52,927 nucleotides of DNA from an uncultured delta proteobacterium. GTDB lineage: Bacteria; Bdellovibrionota_C; UBA2361; OMII01. Shown here in pieces: positions 40,156 through 48,833 of this stretch. The notes beneath the pieces were generated by a model. It was not told the DNA's origin. It ran no database searches and saw only the letters and a list, made by a program, of their open reading frames with translations. Both the position numbers and the translations under genes were made by a program. Position 1 is the first letter of the stretch. Every line of letters begins with the position of its first letter. Location: assembly GCA_903904735.1 (NCBI GenBank), contig CAIVDM010000177.1, positions 1 through 52,927 of the forward strand. Direction: 5' to 3'.

Positions 40156-42696
40156 CTAAGCCTGTTGGTTTGTCATGCCGCTTCTTTTGAGCGCTTCAGC
40201 GATACCTGGATCGGCGGAAGTGGCGAGCTCTGGCAGTTGAACGAATTCCTTCTTTCGGTCGCGATATGAGCGGATGTTGTACAACTGTCCATCAGTAACG
40301 CCATATCTCTCAACGACGCCGAGTTTCTCAAGAACATCACTCTTGCTTCTATTTTGAAAAAGCGCCTCCGCATACGCCTCGATCTTACGGCGCAGAGTTA
40401 TGGCGTCCTCAAATAGGGCTTCGACGCGAAAGCGATACACGCCATTCTCGCGAAGCTCAGGAATGAGAGATATTGTGGACTGAGGAGTCCCGTTGAACAT
40501 CGTGTTACGGCACTCCGCGTCCGCCTTCAGAGGATGAAGGGCGCCTGACACGTCACGTAGTTCAACGCGGTGTTTTTCACACGGTCTCCCACAATCCCGA
40601 TAGCTTGAGCCTGTGCTGAGAAAAGCGGCGAACACGCAGTGTTCCATGTGAAAAGCCGGCATATAGTGATGGGTCGTAATCTCAATACGTGAGGTGTCAC
40701 AGCGCGCGATCAGGTCGAGAAGTTGTTTGCTATTCAGGTCGTAACTCGGCGTGAAGTACGTCAGTCCCTTGTCGCTAAACCACTCAGCGGATAATGAATT
40801 AGCGATGTTAAGGCTGAAGTCGCCGACAAGTGGGATGTCACATCCACGGAAGAATTGAAGCGCGCCGAGGTTTCGAACCAGGATCTCATCTGGCGCGAGG
40901 CGTTGAATGACCTTTAAGTGAGCGTTCTCGCCAGGCTTTAAAATTCTCGTCGTTGCTATACCGCATTTGAAGCCCATGGCGCGAACCATGTTGAGGGCGG
41001 GGCCGTATTCCTTGCCGAATTCGAAATCGAGATACACTGTCCCAATCGGGAGATTCCTCAGTTCATCGAGTTGCGATATGTCGCGAACAAGGACATTGAG
41101 GACTGGGGAATCGCTAGCCGGATGAGGATCGCTGACGGCTTTATTTTCCGGGCAGGTGGACCTTGAAATCTCAACAGTCCTCGCCGTACGAAGTATCCGC
41201 GCGGAATTGAGAGCCGTGGTCAACGAGCGTCTGAGTTCCTTGATTTCACGGTCGTGAATAAAGCAATCACCCTGTAGCGTGTTGGTCAAAGAGCTTAAAT
41301 GATAAACAGAGCCCCCAAGCGCACCAAAAGATTGCTTCAGACTATCTTGGCTGAGCGGAGCGGAGCGAGCCTGGAGGAGTGGCTGACGTGAGGTGGCTGT
41401 GACCTGATTACCGAGGTCATCTCGAGCGACAGCGCGAAGTGGCTCGCCGGGTTCGCCAAGTGTAGTTATCGAGATCGGAATCTTTTTGAAGTTTGCGCGA
41501 TCAGTAAAAGATTGCCGATATGAGGTCTGCACCTTGGGTGACGAGTTCAGGAAGACCACCATCCCCACCTGGACGCGCTGAACAGGGAAGTCTCGACTAA
41601 ACGAGAGTCTCCATCGCCCTGCCTCTCGCGTAACCTCGTAGACTGAGCCTCCAGCTGTTACGTCGCTGGTCAGGGACTTAAACACCACGCCGTCTCCCGC
41701 GACAAGTGGCTCTATGCTCGAGATGATGACGGAATCCCTCGTGATGTTCTCTACCTTGCCTATCTCAAGGCCGTGATGGCTGCTGATCAGTGGATTAACT
41801 AACCGTTGATGGTCTACCCCATTAAACCAACCGTTAAAGAATCCACGAGAAAATATGCGCGCCATGTCTCGCGTGTCGGATTCCGTGGTCGGTGAGGGGG
41901 ATGTGCTGCGTCGCTTGTACGCGCGTACCGCGCTGGCTACATATTCGGGTGACTTTAGACGCCCCTCGATTTTGAAGGATTCAATACCGATTCGTCGCAA
42001 CTCCGGAACGTCGTCTAAGCCACATAAATCTTGGGGTGATACTAGGTAGCGCTTATTTCCTAGTTCAACCTTTGATCCATCAGCGATTAAGTCATACTCA
42101 AGTCTGCATGATTGAGCGCACTGCCCGCGGTTCGCTGAGCGACCACCGAGGCTCTCAGATGTCAGACACTGCCCGGAGTACGAGACACAGAGCGCTCCGT
42201 GAACAAAAACCTCGAGTTCTTTTGTCGTCGCGGCTCGAATCGTCGATAGCTCGTCTATCGATAGCTCGCGCCCGAGGACATATCGACTCATATTCAGGTC
42301 TTCTGTCAAATCAATTGCGAGAGAGTTCGTGATAGTCATCTGAGTAGATGCGTGTACCTCATGCCAGGGAGCGATATCACGCAGAAGTCGGACGAGTCCG
42401 ATATCCTGGACGATGCTGGCATCTGGACCGAGAGGAAGGACTTCCTTGAGAAGTTGGACGATGTCCTCAAGCTCGCGTTCGAAGATAAGAACATTAAAAG
42501 CCAGGAAGACTTTCACACCATAGAGATGAGCGTACTCAATCATCGCTCGTAGCTCATCGATCTCAAGCGTGGCGGTTCGTCCACGGGCGTTGAATCCCGG
42601 CATTCCGATGTATACAGCGTCCGCGCCGTTATGAACGGCTGCTCGGAGCATATCCCAGGTTCCGACGGGAGCTAATATCTCAGGGAGCGAACGCAT
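40156..42696 (-). CDS. U32 family protein, RlhA-like (tandem U32 modules)
   Basis: An 846-residue protein with a first U32 module (about 1-280), a DUF3656-like middle and a second U32-like module in the C-terminal third. The first module begins LPEILAPVGTWDML and has the four-cysteine cluster around GALCVSYSGQC...GQCAQSC; the second carries HCVFAAFLSTG...DCGRPCEKH. Four-Cys sets of this kind hold iron-sulfur clusters. E. coli RlhA (one U32 plus DUF3656, about 650 residues) hydroxylates C2501 of 23S rRNA, and the same role is the likeliest here. The duplication makes this protein longer. Start: ATG 42696 suits the family; a TTG at 42726 would add ten residues. Confidence 0.85.
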   Translation of the reverse strand: MRSLPEILAPVGTWDMLRAAVHNGADAVYIGMPGFNARGRTATLEIDELRAMIEYAHLYGVKVFLAFNVLIFERELEDIVQLLKEVLPLGPDASIVQDIGLVRLLRDIAPWHEVHASTQMTITNSLAIDLTEDLNMSRYVLGRELSIDELSTIRAATTKELEVFVHGALCVSYSGQCLTSESLGGRSANRGQCAQSCRLEYDLIADGSKVELGNKRYLVSPQDLCGLDDVPELRRIGIESFKIEGRLKSPEYVASAVRAYKRRSTSPSPTTESDTRDMARIFSRGFFNGWFNGVDHQRLVNPLISSHHGLEIGKVENITRDSVIISSIEPLVAGDGVVFKSLTSDVTAGGSVYEVTREAGRWRLSFSRDFPVQRVQVGMVVFLNSSPKVQTSYRQSFTDRANFKKIPISITTLGEPGEPLRAVARDDLGNQVTATSRQPLLQARSAPLSQDSLKQSFGALGGSVYHLSSLTNTLQGDCFIHDREIKELRRSLTTALNSARILRTARTVEISRSTCPENKAVSDPHPASDSPVLNVLVRDISQLDELRNLPIGTVYLDFEFGKEYGPALNMVRAMGFKCGIATTRILKPGENAHLKVIQRLAPDEILVRNLGALQFFRGCDIPLVGDFSLNIANSLSAEWFSDKGLTYFTPSYDLNSKQLLDLIARCDTSRIEITTHHYMPAFHMEHCVFAAFLSTGSSYRDCGRPCEKHRVELRDVSGALHPLKADAECRNTMFNGTPQSTISLIPELRENGVYRFRVEALFEDAITLRRKIEAYAEALFQNRSKSDVLEKLGVVERYGVTDGQLYNIRSYRDRKKEFVQLPELATSADPGIAEALKRSGMTNQQA

Positions 42697-42785
42697 CTCG
42701 ACATTGTCGCCTGATTCGGCACTCAATGCAAAAGAGAGATCTGGGTGAAGTTAGGACCGGCAGGGACAACCCTAAGTTGTCGTCT

Positions 42786-44213
42786 CTACTCAATAAGCAG
42801 GGTATCACACAGCGCTTTTCGAATGACTTCGAACACGCCAAGGGTACCCTCGTCAGGCTTATGGTGAGATTTTTGCGGCGTCTCGAGGTAAAGCACTCCG
42901 ATCTTCTTTCTCCCTCCCAGCGCGCAATAAATTCCCGCGAGAGACAGGTCACTAAGGTCTTCGGATAGCTGCACTACTGGCTGTTGACTCGAAAGAGCTG
43001 AAACAGCCGCATCCCCCGGCTCGAGAGCGACATTTGTGATTTGTCGCATCTGGACCTTGCCGATTAGAGTTCGTGGTTTGAGAGACAAAGAACTGGGATC
43101 CACGACGAACACACATCCTCCCGTGAATCCCGCTTCTGGAACGATTGTCTTAAGGAGCTTGCCCACCAAGGTTTTATTTACGGAGCTGTCGGACAATTCC
43201 GCGTACAGATCTTTGAGGGACTTTTGCACGCTCTCAGGACAGTATTTGAGGTATTTCTCCTCTATCGCCCGAGTGACTCGCTTATGTTTCTCGATATTCT
43301 GTTGCGGATTGAACTGATCGATGTTTCCGAACACCTCAGGAAGGCTTTTTTGATAGTGTTTGGAGTTTTCGACCGCTTTATCGCGGATGATCGTGATGGC
43401 TTGCTCTCCAAGGGCATCAGATAGGAAAGATTTTGCTTTTTGCCAATCGTTCTCGGCGGAAGGATATGTTTCTGGATTCTCCGCGCGCGCTAGATTCTCG
43501 CCGACTTCGCAGAGCTCGTCATAGGTCGCCCAACCGCCATCCTGATCGGCGTCTTCTGTCGCGTCAGGACCCTTATCAGGTCGCATCAACCGCATCGCCA
43601 GCAAGGCGGGAGTGAATCCGAGCTCTTTTGAAAGCTCGTCATCCAGATTCTGATCTGGTTGTAACGCTCCTAGCACCTTCGTATAGACGCTTGGATAGTT
43701 CCACGCGATGAGGTTCAGACCGATTTCGCGAATCACTCCGCGCGAGAATCCCACCTCTGGATCTAGATTTTTCTTCTCACTCAACACCGACGCTGTGGTG
43801 GCGATGATCGCGGTTTCTCGAAGCCGCTGAATCTGAAAAGGTTCGCTCCACTGAAGCGAGTGCATATTCGGCACCTTCTGTTGCTCCGAGAGTATATCCT
43901 TTATATTCCGTGTGTTGCCCCAACGAATGAGCTCGAGAGGATTGCTGATGATAGTGGGGGAAACATTTTCGATTGTGGCTCTCTGAGAGAGTTCCTTTAC
44001 GATGAACGTAAAGAGCGCGAAATCGGTCTTTAACTCAGTCATCAGTAGATCAAAGTTCGAGTCGTAGATGCCACTATCAAGGCCTTCCCGCACGCGCTTG
44101 AGCACGTCTGGATTCATCGGGAACCACGGCTTACTGACGTGCTGAAGTGCGCGGTCTATCCGCCGTGAGTTCGAGGCTCCCTTAAAATTACCTAATTCCT
44201 TGGAGTTCTTCAT
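42786..44213 (-). CDS. HDOD-domain protein with C-terminal GAF-like region
   Basis: A 475-residue protein. Residues 28-210 resemble HDOD: MNPDVLKRVREGL, FDLLMTELKTDFALFTFIVKEL, then REIGLNLIAWNYP. The His-Asp pair of true HD enzymes is missing, as expected of HDOD. Around 330-475, CVFVVDPSSLSLKPRTLIGK and GGRKKIGVLYLET suggest a GAF-like sensing domain. HDOD proteins act in signalling (motility, cell cycle or stress) without known enzymatic activity. It is 60-90 bases from the U32 gene on the same strand. No link is implied. Confidence 0.65.
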   Translation of the reverse strand: MKNSKELGNFKGASNSRRIDRALQHVSKPWFPMNPDVLKRVREGLDSGIYDSNFDLLMTELKTDFALFTFIVKELSQRATIENVSPTIISNPLELIRWGNTRNIKDILSEQQKVPNMHSLQWSEPFQIQRLRETAIIATTASVLSEKKNLDPEVGFSRGVIREIGLNLIAWNYPSVYTKVLGALQPDQNLDDELSKELGFTPALLAMRLMRPDKGPDATEDADQDGGWATYDELCEVGENLARAENPETYPSAENDWQKAKSFLSDALGEQAITIIRDKAVENSKHYQKSLPEVFGNIDQFNPQQNIEKHKRVTRAIEEKYLKYCPESVQKSLKDLYAELSDSSVNKTLVGKLLKTIVPEAGFTGGCVFVVDPSSLSLKPRTLIGKVQMRQITNVALEPGDAAVSALSSQQPVVQLSEDLSDLSLAGIYCALGGRKKIGVLYLETPQKSHHKPDEGTLGVFEVIRKALCDTLLIE

Positions 44214-44700
44214 GGAGTTGTATCCCTGCCGATCTGTAGAGACCGCCTAAGTCTCACTTCTCTTAGAGCTGGTATCGGTTCGCTAAGAAAAAACCTTAAT
44301 GAATCGTGGCAATATGCGAACGCTTTCCTTATAGGCGGCACTTACGTGGTTCGTGTAACCTGCTGAAAGCACGCACTGCCTGTTGTGTTTCTTTATCTAA
44401 CAGGCTAGTTACACGGATTATCGCGTGGTGATAATTCACTCCTCGACGTCGTTGATAATTCGTTTAGCTGGGACCATCGCGCGGCGTCAATATTATCTCC
44501 TAACTATTCCCCGAGTACTATGGTCCTTGTGGGAGGATCCCAACCTAGCCGACCAATGGTATTGCCTGTTTTTCTTGACACTCACTGATCTAGAAGGCCG
44601 ATTTCGGATGATAATTTATCTGTGTCCGCCCTCTTGCTACAGCAAGTCACATAGTAATCGAAGCTTACGTCAGCGCGGTGGTGCTGGCTGAACAGCGACA
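44214..44700. other. intergenic region with nested inverted repeat
   Basis: A 487-base gap between HDOD and glycogen synthase genes. It contains the structured repeat at 44348-44419 and a CTTGCT/AGCAAG dyad at about 44634-44647. A forward frame (44425-44691, 88 residues, GTG start) is open but its composition is unlike a protein and no ribosome site is seen. A reverse-strand promoter for the HDOD gene probably lies at about 44220-44310, where TTGCCA is a poor -35. Otherwise nothing is evident. Confidence 0.45.
44348..44419. repeat. nested inverted repeat, possible structured RNA
   Basis: Outer arms CGTGTAAC (44352-44359) and GTTACACG (44408-44415), extended by wobble pairs to about 12 bp, enclose an inner perfect stem GCCTGTT (44378-44384) with AACAGGC (44399-44405) and a small TGC/GCA stem (44361-44371). 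The whole is 72 bases long and branches like a three-way junction. It has no T-arm or proper anticodon loop, so it is not a tRNA, and its ends do not match attC core sites. Confidence 0.5.
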
Positions 44701-46629
44701 TTATCTCTTGGAGTGTGAAGTGTGCGGGTCACTTCGATTTGTCACTGCCGGTGTGCCGGCGGACGCCACGGACACGGTGTCAAGGTTCTCAATACCGCTT
44801 CGGGGTATAAGAGGGGATGTCGCTCGCGGTTCTTTCGTCTGAGAGATGATCCGTAGAGCCTCAGTATGCGCCCTATGGTAGTGAGCCGCCATGACATCCC
44901 AGGTAAAACGCTCAGTGATTCGCTCGGCGCGGTTTCGGAGAGCGATTCGTTCTCGACGGTTAAGTTCACAGAACCTGAGTAGGTAGGAGGTGAGCTGCTC
45001 AATACAATTCTCCGCCGCGACCTTTGATCGATTGAGGACGAGCACTCCATTCTGCAGAGCATCGGGCACATGACGTTCGACATATGCCCCAAAACCGCTT
45101 AGATCGGTCGTCACTGTTGGCAGTCCAAGCGCTAAACACTCAAGGGGAGTGTAGCCCCACGGTTCATAGTAACTTGGGAATATCCCCATGTGGCAACCAC
45201 GCACGAATTGATCGTAGTCGAGGCTAAAGAGGCTTGTGAGCGAAATAAAGTCTGGATGAAAGACTACTTTGACTGGGTCATTCGGACCATTTAACAGATT
45301 TCTATGTCGAAGGTGATTGAGAACCGGATCCTTAGAGTCCTCCCAAAGATCATGGGTCACCACTGGTGGCCATTGTGTGGTCTTTCGAGCGAGAATCGAA
45401 CGCTTAAGTCGAAGTTGTACGTCTTCCGTGAAGATCTCCTCGTATGACGGCATTCTTCCGCGTGCCGCTGACTCCATGATTCGCTGGCCGAGCGATTGCT
45501 CCATCTCCTTGCAAGTTGTCTTTAATTCCTCAAAACGGAGGTGATTCTGCAGAGACGTCACGTTAAGGCTTCGGGTGGGGGCACGCGTAATGATAAACGC
45601 CACGACGGTTGGGGGCTTTGGAAGCGTTTTCAGTCTTTCATTGAGTCGGCACAGTGATTCAATGAAGAGATCCATTCCTTTGTTGAGGTATTCGTATCGC
45701 CCACTCGTGAAGAGATAGAGGGTGCGGTCGAGGTCAAACGAGTAGCTGGGGAAGAAATGTCCCATCGTGAACTCGTGGATGCGCTCCTTATATTTCAGAT
45801 GCAGATTCTGGAACTCGTGCAGCGCGGTGAAGTGATGCGCGTTTAGCCCATTTGGAAGAACAAACTCAGGTTTTCGGCCGAGCAGAAATTCAGCTTCTCG
45901 GGCGGTGACTTCGCTTACGGTCGTGAATATGTGCGCTGAATGAGTCGCCGCGCGCTCGATGGCATACTTGCTCCAGATCGTGTAGTGACGAGCGGCCTCA
46001 TCGGCATTGATGTTTGGCAAGTTCGTATAGAAGTTCGGATCGTTCGAGGCGATGTATCTTCCCAGCTGAGTCGCGTGAGTGGTGAACACGGTGGCTATGG
46101 GTAATTGAAGATGGCGCACTCGGGGTAGGGCGATTCCCGCCATCCACTCATGAAAGTGCGCGATAACTTTTGGTCCAACGTGGTCAGTGAGACGTTGGAG
46201 AAGCTCTGTGACACAGAAGCCAAACGCTACCACCGCGTCCACTTCGCCATCCTCACCTTCTATTGAGATGCCGTTGTCTTTCCAGAGAAAATACTTATCG
46301 TCTCCGAGACGTGCATAGCGAGTCTTGTAGTCTAGAAGTAAGACCGCGGGGCGACCGTCAGTTAACCAACGACCATAGTGCGCGGTAATCCCAACGTGAG
46401 AGAGATCGTCGACAATTTTGGCGATATATTCAGGTGGATTCGTCTCTTCGAACTCTAGCGCGCTTGTCTGCTGGTGATAAGGACCGACAAGGAGATAGTC
46501 ATCCTTCCAACGCTCAACCATGTTAGGAGCTTTGGTCTTGATGACGGTGTAGATGCCACCGATCTGGCTGCACACCTCCCAGGCCACCTCGACGAGAAAA
46601 GATCCTTTGTCAGGGCTTACGCTCTCCAT
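44701..46629 (-). CDS. glycogen synthase, eukaryotic type (GT3)
   Basis: A 642-residue glycosyltransferase of CAZy family GT3, the fungal/animal glycogen synthase family that uses UDP-glucose, rather than GlgA (GT5). The N-terminal WEVCSQIGGIYTVIKTKAP motif, HFHEWMAGIALPRV, TTHATQLGRY and the C-terminal FPSYYEPWGYTPLECLALGLPTVTTDLSGFGAYV are family landmarks; the Glu in YEPWG is the catalytic-site acid. GT3 enzymes are known in a few bacterial groups. No branching enzyme, debranching enzyme or phosphorylase is in the window. The ribosome site is weak. It is divergent from tyrA. Confidence 0.92.
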   Translation of the reverse strand: MESVSPDKGSFLVEVAWEVCSQIGGIYTVIKTKAPNMVERWKDDYLLVGPYHQQTSALEFEETNPPEYIAKIVDDLSHVGITAHYGRWLTDGRPAVLLLDYKTRYARLGDDKYFLWKDNGISIEGEDGEVDAVVAFGFCVTELLQRLTDHVGPKVIAHFHEWMAGIALPRVRHLQLPIATVFTTHATQLGRYIASNDPNFYTNLPNINADEAARHYTIWSKYAIERAATHSAHIFTTVSEVTAREAEFLLGRKPEFVLPNGLNAHHFTALHEFQNLHLKYKERIHEFTMGHFFPSYSFDLDRTLYLFTSGRYEYLNKGMDLFIESLCRLNERLKTLPKPPTVVAFIITRAPTRSLNVTSLQNHLRFEELKTTCKEMEQSLGQRIMESAARGRMPSYEEIFTEDVQLRLKRSILARKTTQWPPVVTHDLWEDSKDPVLNHLRHRNLLNGPNDPVKVVFHPDFISLTSLFSLDYDQFVRGCHMGIFPSYYEPWGYTPLECLALGLPTVTTDLSGFGAYVERHVPDALQNGVLVLNRSKVAAENCIEQLTSYLLRFCELNRRERIALRNRAERITERFTWDVMAAHYHRAHTEALRIISQTKEPRATSPLIPRSGIENLDTVSVASAGTPAVTNRSDPHTSHSKR

Positions 46630-46683
46630 TAGGCTCAGAGGATATCCGATTCTTATGAGACTTCACATATCTGGATAGCGAAA

Positions 46684-46711
46684 TTGTAGTCTCGTTAGAG
46701 TAAATTAATAA
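46684..46711 (+). promoter_or_regulatory. possible promoter for the TyrA-like gene
   Basis: TTGTAG (46684-46689) and TAATAA (46706-46711) are separated by 16 bases in the 137-base divergent gap. Each matches the sigma-70 consensus at about four of six positions. The gene starts 55 bases downstream. Confidence 0.3.
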
Positions 46712-46766
46712 CTTGTTAGCTCCAGAAGCGTGGGATCAATCAGCGTTTGAAGGAGTGATTGCTTAG

Positions 46767-47609
46767 TTGCTGCTCAATATGAAAACAGTGGGTGTGATTG
46801 GCGGACGCGGTGGTTTCGGAAAGTGGATATCGGATTTGTGCGAGCAACGCTCCTTATCAGTCATAATGTCAGATATCGATTCAGAGTTATCGAATCGGGA
46901 AGTGGTTCGTCGAGCCGGAGTTGTGTTCGTGTGTGTGCCCATTGGAGTGACTCGTAGTGTGCTGGAGGAGGTAGAGCTCGATCTCACTTTCGATCATCTG
47001 CTTGTGGATCTCACGTCAGTGAAAACACCTTTTCTTGAGGTTCTGTCTCGTGTCCCAAGCGAGGTGCTATCGTTACATCCGATGTTTGCTCCAACGGTAG
47101 GATCCGGTTACGGACAGAGTTGTGTCTCTTGCGCGATTCGTTCTGGTCACCGTTCGCGACAAGTTACATCATGGTTCTCTGATCGTGGTGTCCGAATGAT
47201 ACCGATGGAGCCGGGGGAGCATGATAGAATGATGGCCGTAGTGCAAGGTCTGACGCACTTTCAGGCGATCAGCGCGGCGCACTGTATGATGCGGATTGGG
47301 TTCGATGTCCAAGGTTCGGTTGACGTGAGCAGCCCGGTCTATCGGTTGAGACTCGCGATGATCGGAAGAATCCTTGGACATGACCCGCGACTTTACGCTG
47401 AGATTCTGACATATAATCCCTATATCCCAGATGTGCTGCGAACTCTGGCGGATTCCTCCGCACTACTACAAGGTCAAGTGGAGTCAAAAGATGTCGCTGG
47501 TCTCGTTGCTGAGTGCGAGAAGATTAAGCGCGCTTTTGGTGACTTCACCGAGCGATCGGTAGTCGAGAGTGAGCGAATCATAGCTGCGTTAGCTCAGGCT
47601 GCGAGCTAA
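46767..47609 (+). CDS. tyrA: prephenate dehydrogenase-like (TyrA)
   Basis: A 280-residue NAD(P)-dependent dehydrogenase. The Rossmann entry GVIGGRGGFGKW (GxGxxG-like) is near residue 8, followed by VVFVCVPIGVTRSVLEE. Then DLTSVKTPFLEVL, LHPMFAPTVGSGYGQ and the helical half with MAVVQGLTHF, the TyrA active-site helix containing the His near the prephenate site. There is no chorismate mutase domain. It could alternatively be arogenate dehydrogenase. The TTG at 46767 has GAAGGAG 11 bases upstream; ATG at 46779 is an alternative. Tyrosine synthesis partners are not nearby. Confidence 0.85.
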   Translation: MLLNMKTVGVIGGRGGFGKWISDLCEQRSLSVIMSDIDSELSNREVVRRAGVVFVCVPIGVTRSVLEEVELDLTFDHLLVDLTSVKTPFLEVLSRVPSEVLSLHPMFAPTVGSGYGQSCVSCAIRSGHRSRQVTSWFSDRGVRMIPMEPGEHDRMMAVVQGLTHFQAISAAHCMMRIGFDVQGSVDVSSPVYRLRLAMIGRILGHDPRLYAEILTYNPYIPDVLRTLADSSALLQGQVESKDVAGLVAECEKIKRAFGDFTERSVVESERIIAALAQAAS

Positions 47610-47622
47610 ACTCCCGCCGCAT

Positions 47623-48789
47623 TTAGGTCGCGAGCGCTAGGTCAAGGTAGAAGTCTGGTAGCTTGAACTTATCTTTGAGCCTCTCAAGCGCGACTTTACT
47701 GTCTTGATTCGGCTTGCCAGTCTTACGGGCGGTGATCATCACATTTTTCGCCGTATGCTCGAGTGAGATGAACTCAAAGAGCTTGGCCTGATAGCCTACA
47801 GACTCAAGCAATAGAACGCGAAGAGAATCGGTGAGGCTCTCGCAGAAGCGTTCCTCGATGATTCCATGCCGAAGCATAGGCAAAAGATCGGCCGAACCCG
47901 TGAACTTTTGACGCACGTACTTATGGCAGCAGGGGGCCACACAAATGAACTCCGCCCCCGCCGCAACCGCTTTGTGAAGCGCGTCGTCGGTGGCCGTGTC
48001 ACACGCATGAAGCGCCACAACGAGATCGGCGGCTTTGACATCACTAGCGGCGATTGAGCTGTAATTGAATGATAGATTCGGTATCTCAAGTCGTTCCACG
48101 AGGCCTTGCCCTAAAGACACTAGCTCTGGTCGCTGCTCGATTCCAAGTGTCCGACTCGATGCCGAGAGTTTGCGAAGGTGCTCATGTAAAGCGAAGGTGA
48201 GGTAGTGTTTACCCGAGCCAAAATCAACCACCGATATACCGTCTGACGCTTGAAGACGCTGTTGGGGGATGAGATCGTCTATTACCTCGACAAACTTGTT
48301 TATCTGGCGGAACTTGTCGTGTCGATCCCTTCTGATAGTTCCATCTTCCATCGAGATGCCCAGCTCACGGAGAAACGGCGCGTCAGAGGGGACAAGGTAA
48401 TTCTTGGAACGATTGTGCGAGGGAATCGACTCTTCACCAGAGTGTGCCCGCCTCTTCAGTCGAAATGTGCGCTGTCTCGTTTCCTCGAACTGCACATCTT
48501 GTTCTGTAGTTCGAACATTAACGCTTCTAAATTGTCCAGGTATCAGGGAGCTCAAAGCGGCGCTCGCCTCCGCGGGAGATAGATTCTTTCGCTCTACTTG
48601 TGTCCCATTGTCGTAGTGGAAAGCGACTTCGAGAGCGCCCGACGCGTTTTTGAAAAGATTGAGCGTGACACGCCTCCAGGAAACCCCTGGGACCGGATTG
48701 CTTAGGGTCGCCTTGCGTAGAGTTCCGCGGCTAAGACTATCGGAGATAGTCTCAAAGAAGGCTATTTTATTGTTTTCACTTGAGCTCAT
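47623..48789 (-). CDS. SAM-dependent methyltransferase (Methyltransf_32-like)
   Basis: A 388-residue protein. Residues 1-120 are a variable N-terminal domain; the middle has the SAM fold of the Methyltransf_32 / GSTCD type: ISVVDFGSGKHYLTFALHEHL (motif I, with His in place of the usual Gly), LGIEQRPELVSLG and VVALHACDTATDDAL, followed by FICVAPCCHKYVR. The DTATDDAL and CC motifs are diagnostic for the group, which is thought to modify RNA; the substrate is not known. AGGAG 5 bases before ATG 48789 makes the start solid. It is divergent from rsmB. Confidence 0.82.
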   Translation of the reverse strand: MSSSENNKIAFFETISDSLSRGTLRKATLSNPVPGVSWRRVTLNLFKNASGALEVAFHYDNGTQVERKNLSPAEASAALSSLIPGQFRSVNVRTTEQDVQFEETRQRTFRLKRRAHSGEESIPSHNRSKNYLVPSDAPFLRELGISMEDGTIRRDRHDKFRQINKFVEVIDDLIPQQRLQASDGISVVDFGSGKHYLTFALHEHLRKLSASSRTLGIEQRPELVSLGQGLVERLEIPNLSFNYSSIAASDVKAADLVVALHACDTATDDALHKAVAAGAEFICVAPCCHKYVRQKFTGSADLLPMLRHGIIEERFCESLTDSLRVLLLESVGYQAKLFEFISLEHTAKNVMITARKTGKPNQDSKVALERLKDKFKLPDFYLDLALAT

Positions 48790-48833
48790 GCGGCTCCTGC
48801 TTTTGATACGTATTCGTGGTATTTCTGTCCATC

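Noticed and set aside
44348..44419. Integron attC site
   Set aside because: Outer arms end in GTTACAC and do not follow the GTTRRRY/RYYYAAC core pattern, and no integrase is nearby.
44425..44691. 88-residue forward frame between HDOD and glycogen synthase genes
   Set aside because: Unusual composition with many Trp, Tyr and Leu codons, no ribosome site, no family.
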